A program made the position numbers and the translations under genes. A DNA stretch of 64,000 bases from an uncultured Armatimonadota bacterium. Lineage in GTDB: Bacteria > Armatimonadota > Fimbriimonadia > Fimbriimonadales > Fimbriimonadaceae. The stretch spans positions 1 to 64,000 of the forward strand of contig CAILEM010000040.1 in NCBI GenBank assembly GCA_903833215.1. The letters run 5' to 3'. Within the stretch, counting starts at the first letter, position 1. The number at the start of each line of letters is the position of its first letter. Below the pieces are notes generated by a model. It made no database searches, was not told where the DNA came from, and saw only the letters and a program-made list of their open reading frames with translations. Shown one piece after another: positions 27,727 through 36,245 of the stretch.

Positions 27727-30213
27727 CTAGAGCGGTGATCGGGTTATTCGCACTTTATGCTCACCAGCGAGAGACCGAGCTTCAATGGCATCGGGCACGC
27801 AACTGATCCGCACCGCAAACAAGCCTGGCTGGGGCAGAGTGACGAAATTGTCGATAAACGGACTGGGAGATCCGTCTTCTGTGAGCATAAGGTCAACGAG
27901 TGGGGTGGAGCTCTGGATTGTTAGGACGCCTTCCTCAAATGTCGAGATGGTCAGTGGTTCAGGTATGGCAAACCGCGCCGCTTTTGGCTCGGCGAGAAGC
28001 TGCCAAGTCATCAGTTGTCCATCCTCGTCGCACGCGGAGAGAAGCACATCGGGCACAGCGTAACCCTGGATGGATGCTTCCAGTACGCAACTGCGGGAAT
28101 CCGCGTCGAGATCCACTTCCGCCACCCACTCTTCGAGGAATTCACCGGTTGAGAGGTTTGTGGCAGTAAGAATGACGGTCGAAGCCCATGGGCTTATTCC
28201 GTCATTGATCGCCCAAAGGGAGATGCGATCACCCTCTCGAGCGATTGAGAGCAGATTGTCTCGATACAGACGGCGAAGGTCGTAGGCAAGGGCCTTGTAG
28301 TCGCCTGCACTATCCAGGATTGCCCAACTCTGCACTGGCCAACAATCGTTGAGTTGCCAAATGAGTGAACCCCGGCAGAATTCGGATCGGCGATAGTGCT
28401 CCACGCCAAAGCGAAGGGCATCCCGCTGATTGAGTTGGCTGTAGTACACCCAATCTTCCAGCGTTATGGAATCAGGATAGTGGAGCTTGACGTAACCGTG
28501 GAACGTCTCATGGCCCTTGCCAGTGCGGTCATGCCACTGAACTGCCTTAGAATGCGGGCTCCAATCGGTTTCGTCGAGGGTTTCGGCCCAAAGGGCAGTG
28601 CTGCAGGAAGAGACAAACCCGTATTCGCTGGAAAATCGTCCGGTCGAATCTGCGTAGTATCTCCAGTCACCCCGGCCATGCCAGACATCCCAGCAATGCT
28701 GATCGCCGAAACCACCTGAATTTGGCCCTGTCTGTTTGACTGCTACGCCATCGTTGTTAGGGTCTTCGCCGATGGGTGAGGTGGCGATGTAAGAACGCCC
28801 GGCGTCGAATTCAGCAACGACGGCGGGAAGGACCTTGTCGTAGTGGTTCGCGCCGTAGTAATAGTCGGGGCGCTGTGGCGGACGTCCCCAATTGCAGTGC
28901 ATTTCGAGGTTCTCGTTATTTCCGCACCAGATGGCTAGACATGGGTGGTTGCGCAATCTGCGAACGTTGACAATGGCTTCCTGCCGGATGATTTCTTGCC
29001 ATTGAGCATCGTCCGGATAGTAAGCGCAGGCAAACGGGAAATCCTGCCAGACAAGAATGCCAAGTTCGTCGCACAGGTCGTAGAACTCATCGGTTTCGTA
29101 GAGTCCGCCACCCCAAACGCGAAGCATGTTAAAGCCCATATCCTTGGCCTTCTCAAGGCGGTCACGATACTGAGCCTTCGTCACAATCGATGGGAACGAG
29201 TGATCGGGAATCCAGTTTGCCCCACGCACCCAAATTCGATTACCGTTCACGGCGAATTCAAAAGATTCACCGAATTTGTCCGGTTCCTGAATCAGGACTG
29301 TCTGAACGAGACCGATGTCGAGCGACTTGACATCTCTGAGGGCGATGGTCTGCTCGCCGTCCTCACCGTCGAACACGCTGCTGATCGAGACAGAGATATT
29401 GTAAGTGACGGGATAGTTTGTGTCCCATAACTGGGGATCTTCGATGACGATCAGAGATGTTGGTCCTGCGTCTGCAATTTCATCAATCAAAACGCCGTCT
29501 GGATCGAAAACATGAATCGTAACGAAATCTGCATCGCCCTGCTGGACGATGTTGCATTGGAGTTCGACCGCCCCGGTTGGAAGGTGGTTTTGCGATACGT
29601 GGACGTCCACCGCTCTTGCTGCGAATTCAACCAGCATGACCGGGCGCCAAATACCGCACGACACGAGTCGGGGACCCCAATCCCAACCGTACATGTACTG
29701 TGCTTTACGGACAAATGACCGCTCGTCGAATCGCATCGTGTCATCGATGAGACCTTCTTTTTCGAAGTAAGGTTTTCGGCGCTCAAGGCCCACCCGGATC
29801 GCGGATTCGAATTCGATTCGGAGCGAGTTCTCACCTTCGATGAGCTGATTGGTGACATCAACTTCGAGCGGGACAAACATATTATCGTGCTGGGCGACCT
29901 GAACATCGTTGAGGAACACAGAGCAAACCGTGTCGAGCCCTTCAAACCTTAGAATTCGATGAGGTAGCTCAGGATTTTCTTGCCACTGGAAGGTTGTTCG
30001 ATAGCTCCAGTCACGCTCGTCGACCCAGTGACTCCCTAATTCATTCATCCGCTCGAATGGATGTGCGATCACGCCGTTTTCGACGAGATCTAGGTGGACG
30101 TGGCCCGGTACTGTTGCGGGGAGCCAGCCGGTTTCGCGGGAATCGATCTTTCCGCCTGGCCAATTCTTCTCGGCAAACTCCCAATCGGAGTGCAAATATG
30201 TCGTCTGGAGCAT
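27727..30213 (-). CDS. Beta-mannosidase, GH2 family
   Basis: About 828 residues, with the domain order of GH2 beta-mannosidases: an N-terminal sugar-binding domain (SYRTTFQW, LRFEGLDTVCSVFLNDVQV), an immunoglobulin-like domain, and a TIM barrel with GFNMLRVWGGGLYETDEFYDLCDELGILVWQDFPFAC. The acid/base Glu is in IWCGNNENLEMHCNW and the nucleophile in RFSSEYGFVSSCS. It removes terminal beta-mannose from oligosaccharides and lacks a signal peptide. ATG 30213 is preferred to 30246 because it starts at the homologous region and has TACACT seven bases upstream. Confidence 0.9.
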   Translation of the reverse strand: MLQTTYLHSDWEFAEKNWPGGKIDSRETGWLPATVPGHVHLDLVENGVIAHPFERMNELGSHWVDERDWSYRTTFQWQENPELPHRILRFEGLDTVCSVFLNDVQVAQHDNMFVPLEVDVTNQLIEGENSLRIEFESAIRVGLERRKPYFEKEGLIDDTMRFDERSFVRKAQYMYGWDWGPRLVSCGIWRPVMLVEFAARAVDVHVSQNHLPTGAVELQCNIVQQGDADFVTIHVFDPDGVLIDEIADAGPTSLIVIEDPQLWDTNYPVTYNISVSISSVFDGEDGEQTIALRDVKSLDIGLVQTVLIQEPDKFGESFEFAVNGNRIWVRGANWIPDHSFPSIVTKAQYRDRLEKAKDMGFNMLRVWGGGLYETDEFYDLCDELGILVWQDFPFACAYYPDDAQWQEIIRQEAIVNVRRLRNHPCLAIWCGNNENLEMHCNWGRPPQRPDYYYGANHYDKVLPAVVAEFDAGRSYIATSPIGEDPNNDGVAVKQTGPNSGGFGDQHCWDVWHGRGDWRYYADSTGRFSSEYGFVSSCSTALWAETLDETDWSPHSKAVQWHDRTGKGHETFHGYVKLHYPDSITLEDWVYYSQLNQRDALRFGVEHYRRSEFCRGSLIWQLNDCWPVQSWAILDSAGDYKALAYDLRRLYRDNLLSIAREGDRISLWAINDGISPWASTVILTATNLSTGEFLEEWVAEVDLDADSRSCVLEASIQGYAVPDVLLSACDEDGQLMTWQLLAEPKAARFAIPEPLTISTFEEGVLTIQSSTPLVDLMLTEDGSPSPFIDNFVTLPQPGLFAVRISCVPDAIEARSLAGEHKVRITRSPL

Positions 30214-30220
30214 CCCGAGA

Positions 30221-30226
30221 AGTGTA
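30221..30226 (-). promoter_or_regulatory. -10 box of a leaderless promoter (beta-mannosidase)
   Basis: TACACT on the minus strand, seven bases before the ATG at 30213. It supports that start over the one at 30246. Confidence 0.4.
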
Positions 30227-30270
30227 CACGGGTCTGGCACAATCATGCTTACGCGTTAACTAACAGGGTG

Positions 30271-31272
30271 TTAAGGAAGCGGGTGTTCGACTGCCTCGCG
30301 GGCAAGCATTTTGCCATCGGGCATGTTCAAAACTTCTTCAGCACGCCAGCAAGCTGCTTTATGCCCAGCTTCTAGCGACACCAACGGCGGAGCCGACTCG
30401 CACTTTTCGAATCTCAGCGGGCACCTCGGAGAAAACGCACAACCTTTCGGGAGGTTAGAAAAGTCGGGAGGATAACCTGCAATGGATTCTAGCCGTGTCA
30501 TTCCAGCGTGGGGCAGGGCGTTCAACAGCGCCCGCGTGTAGGGCATTGAAGCGTGACGCAAAACACGTTCGGCAGGTCCATGCTCAACGATTTGACCGCC
30601 GTAAAAGACGGCGATTTTCTGCGAGATTGAGGCGATCGCGCCAACGTCGTGCGAGATCAGCATGACTGCCGTGCCATTTGTCTCTTGCAGATCTCGAATC
30701 AGCCGCAGTATTTGAGCCTGGGTAGTCACATCCAACGCTGTAGTTGGCTCATCAGCAATGAGCACTTCTGGTTTGCATGCAAACGCGATGGCGATCACGA
30801 CGCGTTGTCGTTGTCCACCACTCATTTGGTGAGGGAATTTCCGAGCAGCCCCTTGAGGGTCGGGAACCCCGACTTTTTCAAGCATTTCAACTGCCTTCGC
30901 CCAGGCTTCCTTCTTATGCATCCCTTGGTGCAAGATGAATGCTTCGCCGATTTGGTCGCCGATTCGCATCATCGGGTTCAGGCTGGTGAACGGGTCCTGC
31001 ATCACTAGCGCGATTCGGTCTCCCCGAATATTGCGAATTTGCTTTTCAGGCATTCCTACCAGTTCGGTGCCTTCAAGCTTGATCGAGCCAGCGCTGATTT
31101 TGCCTGGTGCCTGAAGCATTCCCATCACTGCGAAGCCGGTCATCGACTTGCCGCAACCCGATTCGCCGACAACACCGAGCGTTTCGCCCGCATCCAAGTC
31201 GAACGAAACTCCTCGCAGGATCTTTATTGGACCGAACGAAACCTCAAGGTCGCGTACTTCAAGAACAGCCAT
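30271..31272 (-). CDS. Peptide/nickel-type ABC transporter ATP-binding protein
   Basis: A 333-residue DppD/OppD-type ATPase. Walker A is GESGCGKS, the Q-loop [14 protein letters not shown], the signature [12 protein letters not shown], Walker [13 protein letters not shown], and the switch His in LISHDVG. The C-terminal oligopeptide-transporter extension has [19 protein letters not shown], including the cysteines that bind an Fe-S cluster in some members. It powers uptake of peptides or sugars, but no permease or binding protein is adjacent. The start at ATG 31272 ([14 protein letters not shown]) is chosen over GTG 31281 by family alignment. Confidence 0.92.
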   Translation of the reverse strand: MAVLEVRDLEVSFGPIKILRGVSFDLDAGETLGVVGESGCGKSMTGFAVMGMLQAPGKISAGSIKLEGTELVGMPEKQIRNIRGDRIALVMQDPFTSLNPMMRIGDQIGEAFILHQGMHKKEAWAKAVEMLEKVGVPDPQGAARKFPHQMSGGQRQRVVIAIAFACKPEVLIADEPTTALDVTTQAQILRLIRDLQETNGTAVMLISHDVGAIASISQKIAVFYGGQIVEHGPAERVLRHASMPYTRALLNALPHAGMTRLESIAGYPPDFSNLPKGCAFSPRCPLRFEKCESAPPLVSLEAGHKAACWRAEEVLNMPDGKMLAREAVEHPLP

Positions 31273-31460
31273 CAGGCCCACAAGGGTACCCCTCGAACGA
31301 AAGTGGTAAACAGCATGAAGTCATTCGCGTTGGAATAATTGAAATCGGTTTTGGGTCAATACGTAGGCCAAATGCTCTACTCAGGTGAACATCTGACAGA
31401 GTGTCTATGTCAAACCCCTTGCCAAAGGTCCCCGCTTAGCTGGTTGCACATGAACCCTGA

Positions 31461-31466
31461 TATAAT
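31461..31466 (+). promoter_or_regulatory. -10 box of a leaderless promoter (NarL-type regulator)
   Basis: TATAAT followed by seven bases (CGCCTCC) and the ATG of the response regulator. There is no Shine-Dalgarno sequence between them. Confidence 0.65.
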
Positions 31467-31473
31467 CGCCTCC

Positions 31474-32136
31474 ATGCCAAAGAAGATCCGCGTTATCGTT
31501 GTGGATGACGAGGCCTCGTACCGCAAAGCGCTCGAAAAGACGCTGGCGTTGATGGCCGATTGTGAAGTGATCGCTGTTTGCAAGGATGGCCAAGAAGGCT
31601 TGGACGCTTGCCTCGCCGATCCACCTGATGTCCTTTTAACTGACATCAACATGCCCCGCCTCAGTGGTGTGGAACTTACTCGCAAACTGCTCAAGAAGGA
31701 AAAGCTAACCAAAGTAGTCATCCTTACCGTCAAAGAGGATGACGATACAGTTTACGAAGCGTTTCGTGCTGGTGCGTTGGGATATCTACTCAAGACTTCT
31801 ACTCCCCAAGATGTCATCGAAAGTATTCGATTGGCCGATAAGGGTGAGGCCAAGATCACACCTCGAATCGCCACCAAAGTGCTGGAAGACTTCCGGCGGG
31901 TGAAAGAAGAGGATGAAATCGACGATTCTGAGATGTTCGTGCTAAGTGATCGAGAGCAAGAGATTCTTGACTTGGTCGCTATGGGCCTACGAAACAAGGA
32001 AATCGCTTCGCGGCTCTGCATCGCTGAGAAGACGGTGAAGAACCACGTAAGTAACATCCTGAAAGCGCTGCAGGTCAATAGCCGAACTGAAGCTGCGATG
32101 AAAGCCGTGAAGTCTCGTTTGGGCGAAAAGGGCTAA
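31474..32136 (+). CDS. NarL/FixJ-family response regulator
   Basis: A 220-residue two-domain regulator. The receiver has acidic residues D11/D12 and phospho-acceptor D57 (VLLTDINMPRLSG). The LuxR-type HTH (about 150-210) has LSDREQEILDLVAMGLRNKEIASRL and EKTVKNHVSNIL. It should dimerise and bind DNA when phosphorylated. The frame is open further upstream (to 31339), but TATAAT just before 31474 and family alignment fix the start. No sensor kinase is adjacent. The next gene begins at the base after its stop. Confidence 0.93.
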   Translation: MPKKIRVIVVDDEASYRKALEKTLALMADCEVIAVCKDGQEGLDACLADPPDVLLTDINMPRLSGVELTRKLLKKEKLTKVVILTVKEDDDTVYEAFRAGALGYLLKTSTPQDVIESIRLADKGEAKITPRIATKVLEDFRRVKEEDEIDDSEMFVLSDREQEILDLVAMGLRNKEIASRLCIAEKTVKNHVSNILKALQVNSRTEAAMKAVKSRLGEKG

Positions 32137-32706
32137 ATGCCTTCGAGCCTCCCAAAGATGTCAGCTCCGATGGAAGGGCCTTCTTCGCCAAAGAAGAAGG
32201 CCAATCCGATGATGGTTGTGCTGCTCATCGTTGGTGGCCTCTGTGTTTCGTTTTGTGTTGGTGGGGGATTCCTCCTCGCATACTTGGCTCCGCGCTTCCA
32301 AGCAGTTCGTCAACGAAGCCAAGCGACCACCTGCATCAATAATTTGAAGACAATTGGAACATCTATCGGGCTTTACGCTGCCGATTGCGATGACCATTTG
32401 CCCATTGCTAGCCGATGGATGGACGAATTAAGACCGTTCGAGCAATTCGGCACCCAAATGCGGTGTCCAGCGGTGAGAGGCAGGCAGAGGGGCAAATTCG
32501 GCTACGCGTTCAACGCATCATTGAGCGGAAAACAACGGTCAAAGTCAGACAGCAAGGCTTCCATTGTTTTCGATAGCACGCTCATGGATAAAAACGCCTT
32601 CGCTGGCCTCGAAACGCTGCCGAAACCAGGAAGGCATTCTGAAAAGCAAAAGAAGTTTGACAACGTTTTGCTTCTTGATGGTTCTGTTCACTCCCAGGCG
32701 AAGTAG
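32137..32706 (+). CDS. Membrane-anchored pseudopilin-like protein
   Basis: A 189-residue protein. A Pro/Lys-rich cytoplasmic start is followed by one membrane helix (MMVVLLIVGGLCVSFCVGGGFLLAYLAP). A DUF1559-like body follows with CINNLKTIGTSIGLYAADCDDHLP, and the tail HSEKQKKFDNVLLLDGSVH carries the H-X9-DG pattern. It lacks a GFTLIE leader, so it keeps pilin-like topology without the cleavage site. Its ATG directly follows the regulator stop, so they form an operon. The 3' end overlaps the convergent kbl gene by 19 bases. Confidence 0.8.
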   Translation: MPSSLPKMSAPMEGPSSPKKKANPMMVVLLIVGGLCVSFCVGGGFLLAYLAPRFQAVRQRSQATTCINNLKTIGTSIGLYAADCDDHLPIASRWMDELRPFEQFGTQMRCPAVRGRQRGKFGYAFNASLSGKQRSKSDSKASIVFDSTLMDKNAFAGLETLPKPGRHSEKQKKFDNVLLLDGSVHSQAK

Positions 32707-33896
32707 AGCTTCATGTTGTCTCTGACCCTCTTGAATGCTTGGAGGGCAAACTCAAGGTCTTCTTGGGTGTGAGCAGCGGAAGGCATCGTTCGAATTCGTG
32801 CTTTACCACGACCAACGGTTGGGAAAACGATCGCGAGGGCGTACACGCCTTCATCCCAAAGAGCCCGCTCCATTGCCTGGGCTGCCCCTTCGTCTCCAAC
32901 ATAGACCGGAGTTATCGGCGTTTCACTTCCCATCGTGTCAAAGCCTTCTTCAGCGAGAGCCTTCTTCCACCATCGCGTGTTGTCCCAGAGTCGCAGCATC
33001 GGCTCAGGATCGTTTTCCATAATGTCGAGCGCAGCGATCAAGGCTGCGGCGACCATCGGAGGATGAGCTGTGCTGAACAGGTAGGGTCGTCCACGATTAA
33101 TAAGCCAATCCTTGAGGACCGCTGACCCAGCAATGTAGCCGCCCACGACGCCAAGGGCTTTGCTAAGAGTCCCAAGCTGGATATCAACACGGCCATAGAG
33201 GTTGAAGTGGGAAGTTGAACCAGCCCCGTTCTTACCAAGCACGCCGCTTGCATGGGCATCATCGACCATCACGAAGGCGTTGTATTTTTCGGCAAGCTCC
33301 ACGATGTCCGGAAGCGGTGCGATATCTCCGTCCATGCTGAAAACGCCGTCGGTGATGATCATGCGCTTCTCGAAGCTTTGCGTGCTCTGAAGGATCTTCT
33401 CCAGCGCCTCCATGTCTTTGTGTGGGTAGACAAAGCCGTCGGATTTCTTGTACTTGGCCGCACTCAGCCTAACGCCGTCAATGATCGAGGCATGATTCAG
33501 CTCATCGCTGATGATGACGTCCTTGTCGGTCACAACCGCAGGAATCGCCCCAGAATTGGCAGTGAATCCACCTGTAAACACCAGGACGGCTTCGGTGTGC
33601 TTGAAGCTGGCCAAACGCTGCTCCAGTTCGTCGTGGATGGCCATCGTGCCGCCGATCCATCGCACGGCACCAGCTCCGACACCCCAGTCTTCGATCGCCT
33701 TGACTGCCGCTGCTTTCACCTTAGGATGATTGGCTAGGCCCAAGTAGTTATTGCTGGCAAGATTAACGACTTCTTTGCCGTTCATCTTGACTCGTCCCCC
33801 GGCAGGGGACTCAAGGATCTTCGGGATCTTGTAAAGGTTCTGATCCTTCAGCGTTTGGATCTGCCCACCGAGCCACGATTGGAACTGTGAATTCAT
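32688..33896 (-). CDS. kbl: Glycine C-acetyltransferase (2-amino-3-ketobutyrate CoA ligase)
   Basis: A 402-residue PLP enzyme of the alpha-oxoamine synthase family. It converts 2-amino-3-ketobutyrate and CoA to glycine and acetyl-CoA in threonine breakdown. Motifs: NYLGLANHPKVKAAA, DELNHASIIDG, VMVDDAHASGVLG, and the PLP lysine in LGTLSKALGVVGGY. It lacks features that would specify AONS (BioF). ATG 33896 is favoured over 33902 because TAAACT is six bases upstream of 33896. It is divergent from prpB, with 81 bases between start codons. Confidence 0.88.
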   Translation of the reverse strand: MNSQFQSWLGGQIQTLKDQNLYKIPKILESPAGGRVKMNGKEVVNLASNNYLGLANHPKVKAAAVKAIEDWGVGAGAVRWIGGTMAIHDELEQRLASFKHTEAVLVFTGGFTANSGAIPAVVTDKDVIISDELNHASIIDGVRLSAAKYKKSDGFVYPHKDMEALEKILQSTQSFEKRMIITDGVFSMDGDIAPLPDIVELAEKYNAFVMVDDAHASGVLGKNGAGSTSHFNLYGRVDIQLGTLSKALGVVGGYIAGSAVLKDWLINRGRPYLFSTAHPPMVAAALIAALDIMENDPEPMLRLWDNTRWWKKALAEEGFDTMGSETPITPVYVGDEGAAQAMERALWDEGVYALAIVFPTVGRGKARIRTMPSAAHTQEDLEFALQAFKRVRDNMKLYFAWE

Positions 33897-33902
33897 GCTC
33901 AT

Positions 33903-33908
33903 AGTTTA
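33903..33908 (-). promoter_or_regulatory. -10 box of a leaderless promoter (kbl)
   Basis: TAAACT on the minus strand, six bases before ATG 33896. It faces a TACGCT box serving prpB in the same short intergenic space. Confidence 0.5.
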
Positions 33909-33965
33909 CGGCTAGCGGCGATGGATTCGCTTGTTCTGATCGCAGGCATCAAGAACGTCAAGGGG

Positions 33966-33971
33966 TACGCT
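33966..33971 (+). promoter_or_regulatory. -10 box of a leaderless promoter (prpB)
   Basis: TACGCT with a 6-base gap (CCAACC) to ATG 33978. A weaker alternative reading is a distant AGGGG ribosome site 12 bases upstream. Confidence 0.4.
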
Positions 33972-33977
33972 CCAACC

Positions 33978-34868
33978 ATGCTGCAACCCGCACTTAAAGC
34001 TCCTGGCGCACTCCTTCGTGACTTGATGACTCAAGACATTGTTGTGATGCCTGGTGTGTTTAGTGCGATCAGTGCTGTATCGGCAACGAAAGCTGGCGCC
34101 AAAGCGCTTTATATAAGCGGCGCGGGAATTACCAATGCAGCGCTGGGAGTCCCTGACATCGCTTTGGCCACGCTCACGGAATTCGCCCAGCAGGCGGCCG
34201 CGATCTGCCAAGTGGCGCCTATTCCTGTACTATCGGATGCTGATACGGGCTTTGGCGAATCGCTCAATGTGGCGAGAACGGTCATCGAAATGGAGCGTGC
34301 GGGATTAGCTGGCATTCACCTCGAGGATCAGGTCAGTCCGAAGCGGTGTGGTCATCTGGATGGTAAGACCTGTATCGAGCCACAAGCAATGGCCAACAAG
34401 ATTCGAGCCGCGGTCGATAGCAAACGGGACAGTAGCTTTATGATCGTCGCACGTACAGATGCTCGGGGCGTTGAGGGCTTGGATGCAGCAATCAATCGAG
34501 CAAGGCTCTACGAAGCGAACGGTGCTGATGCAATCTTTCCCGAGGGATTGGGCTCGGAGCAAGAATTTGAAGTCTTCAGGAGTGCGCTGAAGGTACCACT
34601 CCTTGCGAACATGACCGAGTTCGGCAAAACGCCGCTTATCTCTGTTCAGCGATTCCGGGAACTTGGTTATCAGATGGTGATATTCCCCATGACAGCCTTT
34701 CGAGTCATGCTCAAAGCCCTGGACGACAGCTATTCCGAACTGCTCGGCAGTGGCACCCAAGCTGGGTTAATGAAATCGATGCGCACTCGCCAGGAACTGT
34801 ACGATCTCATCGATTACGCTGAGTACAACTCCAAAGATCACCTCTGGTCACAGATCGTCACAGAATAA
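33978..34868 (+). CDS. prpB: Methylisocitrate lyase
   Basis: A 296-residue member of the isocitrate lyase/PEP mutase superfamily. It cleaves 2-methylisocitrate to pyruvate and succinate in propionate oxidation. Signatures: VLSDADTGFGESLNVARTV, the catalytic loop SPKRCGHLDGK, and FMIVARTDARGVEGLD. The start at ATG 33978 begins at the conserved region. It is followed 100 bases later by the citrate-synthase family gene, giving a prpB-prpC order. No prpD is seen nearby; aconitase at 7 kb might serve, as in prpD-less pathways. Confidence 0.92.
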   Translation: MLQPALKAPGALLRDLMTQDIVVMPGVFSAISAVSATKAGAKALYISGAGITNAALGVPDIALATLTEFAQQAAAICQVAPIPVLSDADTGFGESLNVARTVIEMERAGLAGIHLEDQVSPKRCGHLDGKTCIEPQAMANKIRAAVDSKRDSSFMIVARTDARGVEGLDAAINRARLYEANGADAIFPEGLGSEQEFEVFRSALKVPLLANMTEFGKTPLISVQRFRELGYQMVIFPMTAFRVMLKALDDSYSELLGSGTQAGLMKSMRTRQELYDLIDYAEYNSKDHLWSQIVTE

Positions 34869-34968
34869 AGGAAAAAGCGGATTCTTACTGAGCCTACTTT
34901 TGAGGACATTCTGAATCTGGGGCCTGTGGGTAGACTGCGATTCTTATACTTTTCGAAGAGGAATACGA

Positions 34969-36117
34969 ATGAGTGCAATTCAGACGCAGTATCCAAACTA
35001 TAGCCCAGGCCTAGAAGGTGTCCCAGCAGGTATCACCTCCATCAGCGAGATCGACAGTGATCGAAGCAGTCTCACGTATCGAGGATACAACGTCCACGAC
35101 CTAGCGGAGCAAGGCTCCTACGAGCAGACGGCTTACCTTCTTATCTATAAGAAGTTGCCGACAGCTCAGGAACTCGCTGATTTCAACGAGCTCCTCGGAG
35201 CGGAACGTCAAGTTCCCGAACAGGTTTACCAAGCGATTGCCGCGCTTCCTAAAGACGCTAATCCGATGGATTCGATCCGAACCGGATACTCGGTCCTCGC
35301 AGCTTACGATCCTGATTATCGCGCTGATGTCATGGATTTCGATGCGAAAGTTCGAAAGGCAGTTCGGATTATCGCCAAGGCGAGCACGATGGTTGGCAAT
35401 GGCTACCGAATCAGTCAAGGACTTGATCCCATCGAGCCAAACCCCAAGCACAGCTCCGCAGCCAATCTTCTTCACCTGATCACGGGTACGGAACCAGATC
35501 CAAAAACTGTCGAAACGATGGATGTGTCGTTGACACTGTATGCAGAGCACGGCTTTAACGCTTCGACCTTTGCATGTCGAGTTACGGTGAGCACTCTCAG
35601 CGACTTGTACAGTGGAGTCGTAGCAGGCATCAGCACTTTGCGAGGCCCCCTACACGGTGGAGCGAACGAAGAGGCGATGCGAATGATCCTTGAAGTTGGC
35701 ACTCCCGAGAACGCAGAAGCGTGGATTAGGGATGCGTTAGCCACCAAGAAGAAGATCATGGGCTTTGGACATCGCGAATACAAGAAAGGCGATAACAGGG
35801 CTTTCCACATGTCTAAAGTCGCAAAGCAACTCGGCATTGAGAAGGGAATCACTAAATACTCCGAGATTGCCGAAATCCTGGAGAGGGTGATGCTCGAGGA
35901 GAAGGGTATCTACCCGAACGTAGACCTTCCCACTGGATACGCTTACTACCTTCTTGGTATCCCCATCGATCTTTACACTCCGATCTTCGCCGTCGCTCGA
36001 GTCGCAGGCTACTCTGCCCACGCTATCGAGCAGCTCACACATAATCGTCTCATTCGTCCCAAAGCCATCTACGAAGGCCCGACATACTTGCCGTATGTTC
36101 CGATTGCCGACCGGTAA
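34969..36117 (+). CDS. prpC: 2-methylcitrate synthase / citrate synthase
   Basis: A 382-residue citrate-synthase-family enzyme that joins oxaloacetate with propionyl-CoA or acetyl-CoA. The catalytic residues sit in LYAEHGFNASTF (His), LRGPLHGGANEEA (His) and the Asp region IPIDLYTPIFAVARV, with MGFGHREYKKGDNR binding substrate. Short type 2 architecture and adjacency to prpB favour the methylcitrate role, but it may be the cell's general citrate synthase. AGAGGAA sits 7 bases before the ATG, and TATACT lies a little upstream. A hairpin terminator follows at 36178. Confidence 0.88.
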   Translation: MSAIQTQYPNYSPGLEGVPAGITSISEIDSDRSSLTYRGYNVHDLAEQGSYEQTAYLLIYKKLPTAQELADFNELLGAERQVPEQVYQAIAALPKDANPMDSIRTGYSVLAAYDPDYRADVMDFDAKVRKAVRIIAKASTMVGNGYRISQGLDPIEPNPKHSSAANLLHLITGTEPDPKTVETMDVSLTLYAEHGFNASTFACRVTVSTLSDLYSGVVAGISTLRGPLHGGANEEAMRMILEVGTPENAEAWIRDALATKKKIMGFGHREYKKGDNRAFHMSKVAKQLGIEKGITKYSEIAEILERVMLEEKGIYPNVDLPTGYAYYLLGIPIDLYTPIFAVARVAGYSAHAIEQLTHNRLIRPKAIYEGPTYLPYVPIADR

Positions 36118-36177
36118 TCGATCCGCCGGGTTGTCGTAGGTCCTTTGGCCGTGTTACGATGGGTTCCGTGAAAAATC

Positions 36178-36220
36178 AAATGACGCAATTCGCACGTAAG
36201 TCGTGCGGTTTGCGTCATTT
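36178..36220 (+). terminator. Intrinsic terminator after prpC
   Basis: Arms AAATGACGCA and TGCGTCATTT plus an inner CGCAC/GTGCG stem, ending in TTTACATT. It separates prpC from the kinase gene. Confidence 0.8.
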
Positions 36221-36245
36221 ACATTAGGCTCTAGCTCGCCTCTTC

